NCBI GenBank assembly: GCA_017645905.1
Contig: JAGCNO010000001.1
Coordinates: forward strand, 62,001-126,000
DNA length: 64,000 nt
From: Prevotella sp.
GTDB lineage: Bacteria > Bacteroidota > Bacteroidia > Bacteroidales > Bacteroidaceae
Reading direction: 5' to 3'
Made by a program: the position numbers and the translations under genes. The notes below the pieces were generated by a model. That model had not been told where the DNA came from. It made no database searches and saw only the letters and a list, made by a program, of their open reading frames with translations. Position 1 is the first letter of the stretch, and the number at the start of each line of letters is the position of its first letter. This document shows positions 18,616 to 26,834 of this stretch, one piece after another.

Positions 18616-19689
18616 TTAAACATCATCCTCTACATAATTAGCCAATCGTGCTTTTGCCACTGCTAAAGACTTTTGGATTTGGTGTTGCAGCACCTCACGA
18701 GGAGGTAACTCTGTCATATATTGAGCTACCTTAATGCCAGCCTTATCAAGTTGCAGCAGTTCAATCTGTTCCTTGCTCCCCTCTGTACATAGTAGCAATC
18801 CAAGGGGTGTCTCTTCTCCTGGTTCCATTTCGTTCTGCTCCAGCCAACGCAGATAGAGTTCCATCTGCCCTTTATACTCAGCCTTGAATCGTCCCTTCTT
18901 CAGGTCAATGGCTATCAGGCGATGCAAACGACGGTGATAGAACAAAAGATCAAGCTTAAAGTCTTCACCATCGATAATCATCCTCTTCTGTCGTGCTACA
19001 AAACAGAAGCCGTTGCCCAACTCGATAAGGAACTGCTCTAAATGAGCAACCAAACAATCTTCTAGTGTTTTTTCACTATAGAAACCTTTCAAGCCTGCAA
19101 ATTCCAGGAAATAAGGACTCTTGAACACGAGGTCGGGCGACATCACATTGTCATCGCGCAGGGTAGTGAGCTCTTTTTTGATGAACTCGTCGGGCTTGCC
19201 GCTGATGGCTGTGCGTTCAAAAAGCAAACCATCGATTTCCTTGCGAAGCCTATCGCGCCCCCATCTTCCAGATGCGGCCATTGTAATATAAAATTCTCTT
19301 TGAAGGGAGTCTTTTAATGGAAGTACCTCTATGAAATGAGACCAGTACAATTTTCGCGCCAGTTGCGCGACAATTTGCTCCTCTGGGAACAGATTCGCAA
19401 ATTGCATCATTCGTCGAATACTTTTTTCATCAAATCCTTTCTTCCCATATTCCTCCTGCAATTGTCGCGCAACCTGCGCGACAATTTGCATACCATACTC
19501 CGCACGCTGGTTTCCAAGCACATTGCGATTGATACGTTCGCCAATATGCCAATACATCATGGTCTGTTCATAATTGGCCGTAGCTGCCACATGACCACGA
19601 GCTTGCTCGATGATATGACGCAAATCCTGCATCAAAGATTGTGTTTCGAACTGCGACACAATTTGACCACTTAAATCTAACTCACCCAT
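18616..19689 (-). CDS. YhcG-family protein (DUF1016 N-terminal domain + PDDEXK nuclease domain)
   Basis: The 357-residue protein has the family's two parts: a helical N-terminal domain (about 15-175; QARGHVAATANYEQTMMYWHIGERI, then QIVAQLARKLYWSHF) and a C-terminal PDDEXK nuclease fold (about 185-340) with an Asp in FKLDLLFYHR and the AIDLKKG strand. YhcG proteins are often found beside restriction systems and have been linked to defence or DNA processing, but a defined role is not settled. The QIVAQ(L/V)AR phrase occurs twice, at DNA level GCGCGACAATTTG, which is usual for the family. Upstream is a remnant of another gene (19699-19812). Confidence 0.85.
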   Translation of the reverse strand: MGELDLSGQIVSQFETQSLMQDLRHIIEQARGHVAATANYEQTMMYWHIGERINRNVLGNQRAEYGMQIVAQVARQLQEEYGKKGFDEKSIRRMMQFANLFPEEQIVAQLARKLYWSHFIEVLPLKDSLQREFYITMAASGRWGRDRLRKEIDGLLFERTAISGKPDEFIKKELTTLRDDNVMSPDLVFKSPYFLEFAGLKGFYSEKTLEDCLVAHLEQFLIELGNGFCFVARQKRMIIDGEDFKLDLLFYHRRLHRLIAIDLKKGRFKAEYKGQMELYLRWLEQNEMEPGEETPLGLLLCTEGSKEQIELLQLDKAGIKVAQYMTELPPREVLQHQIQKSLAVAKARLANYVEDDV

Positions 19690-19698
19690 AATTTCTCA

Positions 19699-19812
19699 TT
19701 ATCTGTAACCCCCATGGCTTGCAAATGCTACAAAGCATGTGAAGTTGTCGTATATATTAGACTCGAATTGCTTGACCAATCCTTTTCCAACAAAGGAGTC
19801 TTCCTCAATATT
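19699..19812 (-). pseudogene. Remnant resembling the N-terminus of a PLD-like nuclease
   Basis: A 37-codon open stretch reads NIEEDSFVGKGLVKQFES followed by NIYDNFTCFVAFASHGGYR and a stop. The pattern of a short helix followed by FVAFAS is like the start of phospholipase D-fold nucleases found with restriction/defence genes. No start codon is present (TAG stands just before it) and nothing follows, so it is a fragment at best. It lies immediately upstream of the YhcG gene. Confidence 0.35.
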
Positions 19813-20297
19813 CTAACCTTGTCCAATAATTATCGTTTACATATTTGAATTATTTTTTGTTGTTCCAATTTGACTTACCTACTGTTGTTAATGCTACAAA
19901 GTTACATATTTTTATCCAAATAGCGCACATAATGTTAAGTTATTTAGCAAATAATCACATTTTAATGTCATTTTCCCCACGCATCATGTACTTCTCAAAA
20001 AATGAAAACTTACTCCGCTCGGCCTTGCCGCTTTGCAAGCAAGACTTCGCATAGTATTCATGTTGACTCCTGTCAAATGTCACCACATGGAGATGGCCTA
20101 AGCCGTTCAATCTCGGAGAGAAGATAGGACAGACCCTAAGAAAAAGCCGTTCTTTCTGTCAAATTCTCTAGAGAATTGATGAGAAAGAACGGCTTATTCC
20201 CATAGAAAGAACGGCTTTCTCTATGAGAGCGAACGGCTTAAACCTACAGAGCGAACGGCTTTCTCTCCAACGGGCATCATTACAGGCATGTTTCAAA
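19813..20297. repeat. Intergenic stretch with GAAAGAACGG units around an AATTCTCTAGAGAATT core
   Basis: 19813-20100 shows nothing recognisable beyond A/T-rich DNA. 20101-20270 holds six or more units of the dispersed repeat. Two of them, AAGCCGTTCTTTCT (20144-20157) and AGAAAGAACGGCTT (20182-20195), face each other around the 16-bp palindrome AATTCTCTAGAGAATT (20162-20177). The same arrangement recurs at 47454-47515. Confidence 0.75.
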
Positions 20298-20338
20298 AAA
20301 TAAAGGCCACTCGTCAGCACGACGTTGGTGGCCTTCTA
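20298..20338 (-). terminator. Terminator of the sigma/anti-sigma operon
   Basis: AAGGCCAC pairs with GTGGCCTT around a partly paired loop. On the minus strand the stem is followed by TATTTTTTG. It lies about 95 bases beyond the stop of the gene at 20433. Confidence 0.65.
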
Positions 20339-20432
20339 AACTAATGGTATTAGTTTTTAATAGAGGAAGCTTCACAGCTTCAGAAAAGATTGTTTTAAAT
20401 GATATAGAGAAAGCATAGAAATTATAAAAATG

Positions 20433-20936
20433 TTATTCCAAATACCCTGTCGGTGCAAGGTAGGTAGTGTCGATTCCTTCGCTGTAGAGGTGGATGGAGT
20501 CTGCTGTGGCGGCGGCGATGGCGGCCTTGCGAATCTCATCCTGATAGTGTGCTATCTGCTCATCGTCAGTCCAGACGTTGTCATCACGGAACGACTGGTT
20601 GATGGCAGTGCTCATGGTGAGTATGACGGCCACGACGGCGGCGGCGCGGAGCAGCGGGCGGAAGCGCTCCTGGAGGCTGATGACGCGGGCACGGGCCTCC
20701 TGAGGGGTGTCGGCGTCTGTCTGTCCGTCTATCAGACGGAGCATACGGTCATCAAAGTCTGCGCCAAGTACATCGCCTTTCTCCATAGCCTCGAAGAGGG
20801 GCTTGTAACGGCGCAGTGCGCTGGGCACGTCCTCGTCGTCCTGGGCGAAGAATGCACTGAGAATCTGCTCCTCCTTCAAGGTTGTTTCAGCCTCGAAGTA
20901 TCGGTTGAGGAGTTGCTCGATGTACTTATAATCCAT
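20433..20936 (-). CDS. Small single-pass membrane protein, probable partner of the adjacent ECF sigma factor
   Basis: 167 residues: a soluble helical N-terminal half (DYKYIEQLLNRYFEAETTLKEE), one transmembrane segment near residues 97-114 (LLRAAAVVAVILTMSTAI) and a short periplasmic tail. Its start overlaps the end of the sigma factor gene by 11 bases, so the two are translationally coupled. Bacteroides and Prevotella often carry such short membrane proteins after an ECF sigma gene. Topology and position suggest an anti-sigma role, but there is no clear zinc-binding anti-sigma motif, so this is inference. Confidence 0.65.
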   Translation of the reverse strand: MDYKYIEQLLNRYFEAETTLKEEQILSAFFAQDDEDVPSALRRYKPLFEAMEKGDVLGADFDDRMLRLIDGQTDADTPQEARARVISLQERFRPLLRAAAVVAVILTMSTAINQSFRDDNVWTDDEQIAHYQDEIRKAAIAAATADSIHLYSEGIDTTYLAPTGYLE

Positions 20937-21447
20937 ATTGTTCGTTTTCGATGAATTTCTTTTTTATTGTCTGTCTTGCCCGGAAGATGTTCACCTTCAC
21001 TTGCTCTTCTGTAATAGCCATGATGGCGGCTATTTCTTTGTAGGGTTTCCCCTCTACGTCTCGCAACTGTATGCAGATGCGCTGTTTCTCAGGCAGCGTG
21101 TCCATGAGTTGCCTTACTATCTGCAGTCTGTCGCGCTGCACGGTCTGCTCCTCCGGATCGGAGTTGTAGGAGTAGTCTACTCGGTCGAGCGTGTCATTAT
21201 CGAGCGTTGTGCTCGTCTGGCGACTCATGCGTTTAACGCGGTCTAACGCCAGGTTGTGGCAGATGGTCAGGCAGAACGCTTCCATAGAGTCTATCTCTGC
21301 CCACTGCTCGCGCCGGCTCCACACTTTAAGCATAGTCTCCTGCACGATGTCCTCTGCATCCTGTCGGTTGAGAGTGATGCGCATTGCGAGCCTGAACAGC
21401 TCGTTTTTCAGAGGTAGCACATCGGTTCGGAAACTTGCTTCACTCAT
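20926..21447 (-). CDS. ECF-family RNA polymerase sigma factor
   Basis: 173 residues. Region 2 (about 10-80) has the classic DAEDIVQETMLKVW helix; region 4 (about 115-170) has LPEKQRICIQLRDVEGKPYKEIAAIM followed by the VKVNIFRARQTIKKK recognition helix. Promoter-like GTAAC-N16-CGTC lies just upstream, so the factor may drive its own operon. No FecR or TonB-linked partner is beside it; targets are unknown. Confidence 0.92.
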   Translation of the reverse strand: MSEASFRTDVLPLKNELFRLAMRITLNRQDAEDIVQETMLKVWSRREQWAEIDSMEAFCLTICHNLALDRVKRMSRQTSTTLDNDTLDRVDYSYNSDPEEQTVQRDRLQIVRQLMDTLPEKQRICIQLRDVEGKPYKEIAAIMAITEEQVKVNIFRARQTIKKKFIENEQYGL

Positions 21448-21465
21448 GCTCTCTACTTATTTTAA

Positions 21466-21490
21466 GACGATTGACGGAGGGAAAAGTTAC
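21466..21490 (-). promoter_or_regulatory. ECF-type promoter GTAAC-N16-CGTC upstream of the sigma gene
   Basis: On the minus strand GTAAC (21490-21486) and CGTC (21469-21466) are exactly 16 bases apart, about 20 bases before the ATG. An AAC -35 and CGTC -10 are usual for ECF promoters, which suggests autoregulation. The boxes are short, so chance is possible. Confidence 0.45.
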
Positions 21491-21508
21491 AGTTTTTTTG
21501 AAAAAATT

Positions 21509-22834
21509 TCAAAACATTTTACTAATTCTGTTTATTCCTTCCACCAAGTGGTCGATTTCTTCCTTAGTATTGTAGAGGGCAAAAGAGGCACGGACAGTGC
21601 CTGTGATGCCTAAACGGTTCATAAGTGGCTGGGCACAGTGGTGGCCTGTGCGTACGGCGATGCCTAAGCGGTCGAGCAGCGTACCCATGTCGAGATGATG
21701 GATGTCTCCGACGAGGAAGGAGACGGGACCCCCACCAACCTTTGACCTTTGACCATTAGGACCAAAGATGCGGATATTGGGGATGGTCTGCATCTGCTCT
21801 AAGCAGTAGCAAGTGAGGTCGTGCTCGTGGCGCTCAATGTTGTCCAGTCCTATGGCCTCCATGTATTCTATGGCCTTGGCCAGTCCGTGGGTGGCGATGT
21901 AGTCGGGCGTGCCGGCCTCGAACTTCAACGGCGGACGCTCGAAGGTGGTCTTGTCCCAGGAGACGTGGTCAATCATCTCTCCCCCACCCTGATAAGGCGG
22001 CAGACGGTCGAGCCACTCCTCCTTGCCGTAGAGCACACCGATGCCCGTCGGCCCGTACATCTTATGTCCGCTGAAGGCCAAGAAGTCGCAATCCAGATCC
22101 TGTACGTCGAGGCGCAAATGGGGTGCGCTCTGGGCAGCGTCTACCAGTACAGGCACACCATGCTCATGAGCCTTCCTAATGATTTCCTTCACAGGGTTCA
22201 CCGTTCCGAGCACGTTGCTCACATGAGTCAGGCTAAGCAACCGTGTATTCTCAGTGAAATAGCTGTCCAGCTCGTCGCCCTCAGGCAGACGGCCGTCGTC
22301 GCTAATAGGCAGGTGACGAATTACGAATTCCGGATTCCGAGTCCCGCATTCCGCGGGTGGAGATTGAAGATTGCGCCGTTTGGCCTCTAACTGCCAGGGC
22401 ACGATGTTCGAATGGTGCTCCATGTCGGTGACGAGAATCTCAAGGCAGGACTCTTCTCCCTGCGGGAAAACCGCAGGGCACTGTGGCTTGCGGCGGGTCT
22501 CCTCCGTGAGCCACTGACAGAACGACGAGGCTACGAGGTTGATGGCCTCCGTCGTGCCCCTTGTAAAGACGATTTCCTCTGTAGAGCGAGCGTTGATGAA
22601 CCGTCGGACAGTCTCGCGGGCGGCCTCGTGCAGGTCGGTGGCCTGCTGCGAGAGGTAGTGCACGCCGCGGTGCACATTGGCGTTCACATTGAGATATTCC
22701 TCGCGCATGGCATCGAGCACCTGCAGCGGCTTCTGCGTTGTCGCCGCATTATCGAGGTACACCAACGGCCGCCCATACACCTCACGGGAGAGTATGGGGA
22801 AGTCGGCGCGAATCTTATCGAGTGAATAGTGCAT
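21509..22834 (-). CDS. sufS: Cysteine desulfurase SufS
   Basis: PLP-dependent enzyme releasing sulfur from L-cysteine for Fe-S cluster assembly. PLP lysine lies in AFSGHKMYGPTG (near residue 245) and the catalytic Cys in RTGHHCAQPLMNR (near 400). At 441 residues it is about 30 longer than usual. The surplus is two in-frame inserts: NLQSPPAECGTRNPEFVIR after QLEAKRR (DNA around 22319-22372, built of GGAATTCGTAATTCG-like repeats) and NGQRSKVGGG (21739-21760, GGTCAAAGGTCAAAGG). Neither disturbs the active site. It follows the MCE gene by 12 bases; the other suf genes are not in the window. Confidence 0.93.
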   Translation of the reverse strand: MHYSLDKIRADFPILSREVYGRPLVYLDNAATTQKPLQVLDAMREEYLNVNANVHRGVHYLSQQATDLHEAARETVRRFINARSTEEIVFTRGTTEAINLVASSFCQWLTEETRRKPQCPAVFPQGEESCLEILVTDMEHHSNIVPWQLEAKRRNLQSPPAECGTRNPEFVIRHLPISDDGRLPEGDELDSYFTENTRLLSLTHVSNVLGTVNPVKEIIRKAHEHGVPVLVDAAQSAPHLRLDVQDLDCDFLAFSGHKMYGPTGIGVLYGKEEWLDRLPPYQGGGEMIDHVSWDKTTFERPPLKFEAGTPDYIATHGLAKAIEYMEAIGLDNIERHEHDLTCYCLEQMQTIPNIRIFGPNGQRSKVGGGPVSFLVGDIHHLDMGTLLDRLGIAVRTGHHCAQPLMNRLGITGTVRASFALYNTKEEIDHLVEGINRISKMF

Positions 22835-22846
22835 AGCGAAGAGTGA

Positions 22847-23749
22847 CTATTTATCCTTTCTCCCGAAGAGAGAGAAGTGTACGTAGCGCTTGGGGTGCTG
22901 CTTGAGGTCTACGAGCAGGGAGTCGGCGCTGGCCATGGTAGCATTGAGGCTGTAGAAGAGCGAAGCGTCGTGCAAGAGTCGTCCGAGGGTTCCCTCCTTG
23001 CTGTTCATGGCGGCCGTGGTCTGTTCCAGGTTGGCCATGGTATTATCCACGCGCTTCATGGTCTGCGGCAGGTTAATGTCGTTGAACTGCCGTGTGAGGC
23101 CGTTGGTGTTCTCCAGCATCGTGTCGGCCTTGGCAAGCATCTGAGGCACCTGATGGTTCAGCTGTGCGGAGAGCTGATTCAACTGCTTGGTGGTTGTAGT
23201 AAGGCTGGCGGTGATGTCCTCGATGTTTCCTAACGAGTTGCGGATGGCTGGGTCGGCGAGCAGCGTGTTCACCGAGACGAGAATGGAGTCGAGCTTTGGC
23301 AGCATCGCCTCTATCTGTGGAACCATGTTACCGGCCTTCGACATCAGTCCCTCCTTTGCGCCGCCCTCGATGGTATCGCCTTTCTGCAGCAGGTCGAGGA
23401 CATTCTCTCCGAAGCGTAGCTCCAGCTTCACGTTGCCCAGCAGGTCGCTGGTAATCTCGGCACGGGTGCCACGCGGCAACTTCATCTTTTTGTCCAGGCC
23501 GATGGTGGCCACTACGTTATCAGGACGTGAGTAGTCGTAGTCGATGTCCTCTACCACTCCTACGCGATAGCCGTTGGCATAGACGGGGCTGGAGGGCGAC
23601 AGACCGCTGACATCGGTGAAGTGGGCGTAGAAATTGTTGTCAGACGAGAACATAGTGAGGCCTTTGAGGAACTGCATCCCGAAATAGAGGATGACGATGG
23701 CCACAACGGCAACCAGGGCTATTTTCACTTCTTTGGTGATGGGTTTCAT
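22847..23749 (-). CDS. MlaD/MCE-family lipid-transport protein
   Basis: 300 residues with one N-terminal transmembrane helix (about 9-29, IALVAVVAIVILYFGMQFL) and an MCE domain (about 37-115: FYAHFTDVSGLSPSSPVYANG, then the LPRGTRAEI strand). A long helical tail rich in Gln/Asn/Thr follows. MCE proteins hold the substrate-binding ring of ABC systems moving phospholipids between membranes. The ATPase and permease are not adjacent; the gene lies 14 bases after the amidase, an order common in Bacteroidetes. Confidence 0.88.
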   Translation of the reverse strand: MKPITKEVKIALVAVVAIVILYFGMQFLKGLTMFSSDNNFYAHFTDVSGLSPSSPVYANGYRVGVVEDIDYDYSRPDNVVATIGLDKKMKLPRGTRAEITSDLLGNVKLELRFGENVLDLLQKGDTIEGGAKEGLMSKAGNMVPQIEAMLPKLDSILVSVNTLLADPAIRNSLGNIEDITASLTTTTKQLNQLSAQLNHQVPQMLAKADTMLENTNGLTRQFNDINLPQTMKRVDNTMANLEQTTAAMNSKEGTLGRLLHDASLFYSLNATMASADSLLVDLKQHPKRYVHFSLFGRKDK

Positions 23750-23763
23750 GGGAGTTATGGGAG

Positions 23764-24999
23764 TTAATGGGTTTTCTGGGATTCGCTGATGGCCTCGTCG
23801 AGGTCCATGCGCTTGCCGTTGCGGAAGGCTGCGATGAAGGCCTGTGGGAACTTCTTGGCCACCTCACGGCGCAACTGGCGTATCTCGTTGTAGTTGGAGG
23901 TCGAGCCGACGGTGTATTTCCACAGTGAGCCATCTTTGTAGCAGTCGGCATCCTTGATGCCCTTAAGGCGTGAGTCGGTGGACTTCAGCTTGGTGGCGCT
24001 GGTGAGGAACTGGACCTTGAAGATGATAGCAGACCCTCCCCCGGCTCCTCCCTCTGAGGGTGAGGAGTTGTTACTTTTGGTGTCAGGCTTTGTGTCAGCA
24101 GGTTTATCAGCAGCTGGTTTGTCAGCGGCAGGTTTCTCTTTTGTTTCCGTCTTGGGAGAAGGTTCGGACTTTCCTTTCGTTTTTTCGTTTTTATACTCTA
24201 CGAAGGCCTGGTAGATGCCTCGTCCGAGGTCGTCAATGGTGCCCTTATTGTTAAGGTAGGCCTCCTCCGAGGGAGTGGTGATGTAGCCCAGCTCGATGAG
24301 ACAGGCGGGCATAGATGTCTCTCGGAGAACGAGGAAGGCATCCTGCTTCACACCCTTGTCGGGACGGCTGGCCGTGCGGCAGACGTTCTTCTGTATTTTC
24401 TTTGCCAGGTTGACGCTCTCGAGCATGTTGGCATCGTTGATCATCTCGAAGATGATGTAGCTCTCAGGCGAGCGGGGATCGAAGCCGGAGTAATGTTCCT
24501 GGTAGTTGTCCTCGATGAGTATCACGTCGTTTTCGCGCATGGCGGCAGAGAGCTTCTCGTCGCTGCGACGCATACCCATGGTGTAGGTCTCCAGGCCTGT
24601 GACGGGTCTCCTGCTGGCCACTGAGTTGGTGTGTATGCTGATGAACACATCGGCCTTGTTGCGGTTGGCAATGGCAGCACGCTCATGCAAGGGAATAAAG
24701 ATATCGGTCTTGCGGGTATAAATCACCTTCACGTCGGGGCAGTTCTGCTCCACGTAGCGTCCGAAGGCCAGGGCGACGTTCAGGTTGATGGTCTTTTCCT
24801 TCGAGTATTTGCCCAGTGCACCCGCATCCTTGCCTCCGTGCCCGGCATCGATGACGAGGGTGAACTTGTGGTTGCCCGCAGCATGAACGTTGATAAATGA
24901 GAAATGGAAAACAAGAGACATGATGACCAAGGGCATCCAGCCCCTGAATCTCCATTTCTCTGCCATTATTCTTAATCCTATGCTCATCATTTTTCTCAT
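23764..24999 (-). CDS. N-acetylmuramoyl-L-alanine amidase with C-terminal SPOR-like domain
   Basis: Zinc amidase (Amidase_3) that removes stem peptides from peptidoglycan. Zinc ligands are visible in VIDAGHGGKDAG, FISIHTNSV and the catalytic Glu in CLIELGYITT. A linker rich in Lys/Pro/Ala (about 285-325) contains PSEGGAGGG, encoded by a G-rich REP-like repeat (24030-24067). Residues about 330-400 (IFKVQFLTSA...LWKYTVG) look like a SPOR domain. The true start is uncertain: codons 1, 6 or 12 are possible. The signal peptide part (LVFHFSFINVHAAG) is encoded by CATTTCTCATTTATC, the same simple repeat that fills the intergenic space upstream. Confidence 0.88.
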   Translation of the reverse strand: MRKMMSIGLRIMAEKWRFRGWMPLVIMSLVFHFSFINVHAAGNHKFTLVIDAGHGGKDAGALGKYSKEKTINLNVALAFGRYVEQNCPDVKVIYTRKTDIFIPLHERAAIANRNKADVFISIHTNSVASRRPVTGLETYTMGMRRSDEKLSAAMRENDVILIEDNYQEHYSGFDPRSPESYIIFEMINDANMLESVNLAKKIQKNVCRTASRPDKGVKQDAFLVLRETSMPACLIELGYITTPSEEAYLNNKGTIDDLGRGIYQAFVEYKNEKTKGKSEPSPKTETKEKPAADKPAADKPADTKPDTKSNNSSPSEGGAGGGSAIIFKVQFLTSATKLKSTDSRLKGIKDADCYKDGSLWKYTVGSTSNYNEIRQLRREVAKKFPQAFIAAFRNGKRMDLDEAISESQKTH

Positions 25000-25040
25000 T
25001 TATCATTTTTCATTTCTCATTTATCATTTCTCATTTCCCA
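25000..25040. repeat. CATTT(A/C)TCATTT simple repeat
   Basis: Repeated TCATTT(A/C/T)TCATTT words fill the gap between folB and the amidase. The same words occur at 6681-6700 and 14739-14757 and inside the amidase signal-peptide codons. Confidence 0.6.
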
Positions 25041-25402
25041 TCTCTTACCTCCACCTCCACTCCTGCTCCGTCACAGTTGGCTCCCATGGGTGGGTTTTCC
25101 TTGACGACCGTGACCTTCACGGCCTCCACGCCGGGGAACTCTGCTATGACGGCTTGGGCAATACGCCCGGCTACGTGTTCGAGGAGCTTTGACGTCTGGG
25201 CCATCTCGCGCTTCACGACCTGCAGCACGTCGGCATAGCTGATGGTGTCGTCGACGCTGTCGGTTTCCATCGCCCTACTTATATTATATTGTATGCGAAC
25301 ACTTATTGTGAACCACGCACCCACACTACGCTCCTGCTCCTCCACGCCGTGGAAGGCATAGAGGCGCACTCGGTCGAGGAATATCGTGCTAATGGTTGTC
25401 AT
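25031..25402 (-). CDS. folB: Dihydroneopterin aldolase FolB
   Basis: Folate biosynthesis enzyme cleaving 7,8-dihydroneopterin to 6-hydroxymethyl-dihydropterin and glycolaldehyde. The 123-residue length is normal. Typical motifs: the LYAFHGVEEQERSVGAWF segment with its active-site region, DDTISYADV, and the C-terminal Lys in VKVTVVKENPP. Confidence 0.93.
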   Translation of the reverse strand: MTTISTIFLDRVRLYAFHGVEEQERSVGAWFTISVRIQYNISRAMETDSVDDTISYADVLQVVKREMAQTSKLLEHVAGRIAQAVIAEFPGVEAVKVTVVKENPPMGANCDGAGVEVEVRDGK

Positions 25403-25427
25403 TTTATGTTATGAAAGTCTGTCGTAC

Positions 25428-25752
25428 TCATTCATTTAGATGTTCATCTTCCCAAATATCCAAGAAATCGTTTGGCTCCATAACTGAAATTCGGGATTTT
25501 GAGAAATCATCCGGATTGCGTGTAACAATGATATCGGATGAGAACGCTGAAGCAGAATAATACTGCATTACGTCTTCGAAATCTTCAAAAGGAGCAAGAA
25601 TAGACTTCTTTATAGTCTCTTCGTCAACAGTTGTTATCCGACATATCTTTATAAACTATCAAATTCATGAACGATTCTCGAATTTGGCCATTTATGGTGT
25701 TGTGAGCAAGAAAATCTATAAGAACATTTGTGTCAAGGAAGACATTCTTCAT
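25428..25752 (-). pseudogene. Decayed PIN-domain toxin
   Basis: The start codon overlaps the antitoxin stop (ATGA). The first 42 codons read MKNVFLDTNVLIDFLA, the first acidic motif of PIN ribonucleases, and stop at 25624. In another frame the C-terminal part follows: APFEDFEDVMQYYSA then DIIVTRNPDDF. Total length corresponds to about 108 codons, against about 135-140 for intact PIN toxins, so the middle has been lost and the frame shifted. The later acidic residues survive only out of frame, so it should be inactive. Confidence 0.8.
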
Positions 25753-26015
25753 TTATATTTCTCGTTTAAATAGTCTGCGTAAGCCTTCTTCTCGTCAAAG
25801 TCGATTGGAAGATTTGTTCCCTTGAACATTTCTTTTACACGTGGATCGATTTGCAATTTTCGTGTTTTCTTAGCCTCAGCTGCTGTGCTGGCCGCTGACG
25901 ACTCCAACCTAACTTCCTCATACAAATGATCGGCCAGCCACTGCTTGTTGCTGGTGGAGAGAGCCATTGAATGAATCAGGCTGAGCAGGTTGTCCATTAC
26001 AATTGACATGTTCAT
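25749..26015 (-). CDS. Antitoxin of the PIN module
   Basis: 88 residues or fewer (an internal ATG before DNLLSL is an equal start candidate). Helical, with TSNKQWLADHLYEE near the middle and a C-terminal tail (DFDEKKAYADYLNEKYK) that would bind the toxin. It overlaps the decayed PIN gene by 4 bases, typical antitoxin-toxin coupling. The antitoxin frame is intact although its toxin is broken. Confidence 0.65.
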   Translation of the reverse strand: MNMSIVMDNLLSLIHSMALSTSNKQWLADHLYEEVRLESSAASTAAEAKKTRKLQIDPRVKEMFKGTNLPIDFDEKKAYADYLNEKYK

Positions 26016-26051
26016 CTTGTTTGCCTACTTTATGTTTGACATTATTGTCCC

Positions 26052-26735
26052 CTACTGTTCTTCCTCGGCTTCCTGACTTCCGGGCAGGTATTTCTTCAGG
26101 GCCCGCTCCACGCCGTTCTTCCACGTGTTGATGCTCTCGTGGCTGAGCTGCAGCGAGGCGACAAGCTTGATGACATGCTCGATGGGCATGCGGTAGCGCA
26201 GCACGCCTGAGATGAGCTTGGCATAGTTCCAGTACTCGGGGTTGAACTTCTCCGAGAGCCCCTCGACGGTAATCTTGTAACCGCGCGTGTTGGTGAACTG
26301 GAAGTCGTAGCGCTTAGTACCGTCGGCGCTGACCTGCTTGATAATCTTTCCCTTCGTGACCGACTTCGGGAGCATGATGCCCTCGTCGTCGTCCTGCAGG
26401 CCGGTGAAGATCTCGTAGGGATAACCGTCGAGCAGACCCACAAGGGCTACCCATTTCTCCTTATTGTTCTGGAAGCGCACAACGTCGCACTCCAATTCCT
26501 GGGGACGAACTTCCGTCACCCTGGGCCCTATGCTGACACTGATGCCACGAGTGCGGGCAAGGTCCTTGAGGTGGGTGGCCATACGGGCTATCTGACCCCT
26601 GGTAGCGGGGTCAGACTCGCCCTGCTCCAAGGCCAGCAGCTCGTCGATGAGCTGCTCTTCGCCGCCACAGGACACGATGATGGTCTGCAGTGGGCTGTCG
26701 GTTATATTGCTGTTTGTATCCATAATCAATACCAT
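26052..26735 (-). CDS. Free-standing protein matching the C-terminal end of B12-dependent ribonucleotide reductase
   Basis: Residues about 85-220 (KEKWVALVGLLDGYPYEIFTG..., FNPEYWNYAKLISGVLRYRM, then PIEHVIKLVASLQLSHESIN and TWKNGVERALKKY) match the tail of class II adenosylcobalamin-dependent reductase (NrdJ) as I know it in Bacteroidetes. The catalytic barrel and its radical-chemistry cysteines are absent. Residues 1-80 (IIVSCGGEEQLIDELLALEQ...) are not part of the usual tail. The protein is in an undisturbed frame with its own ATG; the name could equally be TSCPD-domain protein. It may be regulatory, a partner of a reductase encoded elsewhere, or a preserved remnant. Confidence 0.7.
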   Translation of the reverse strand: MVLIMDTNSNITDSPLQTIIVSCGGEEQLIDELLALEQGESDPATRGQIARMATHLKDLARTRGISVSIGPRVTEVRPQELECDVVRFQNNKEKWVALVGLLDGYPYEIFTGLQDDDEGIMLPKSVTKGKIIKQVSADGTKRYDFQFTNTRGYKITVEGLSEKFNPEYWNYAKLISGVLRYRMPIEHVIKLVASLQLSHESINTWKNGVERALKKYLPGSQEAEEEQ

Positions 26736-26834
26736 GCGGTTGGCCGCATGTCGTAATTATTGGCTGCAAAATTAGCTAAAAAAGGTCAAACAACCAAGTC
26801 TTTTACCAATTTTCTTCCGAAATCAGACTTATTA

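Noticed and set aside
19367..19487. GCGCGACAATTTG repeats in the YhcG gene as an inserted element
   Set aside because: The encoded QIVAQLAR phrase at two places is normal for DUF1016 proteins.
20433..20954. 174-codon plus-strand frame opposite the anti-sigma-like gene
   Set aside because: Antisense shadow; the minus frame couples to the sigma gene by an 11-base overlap.
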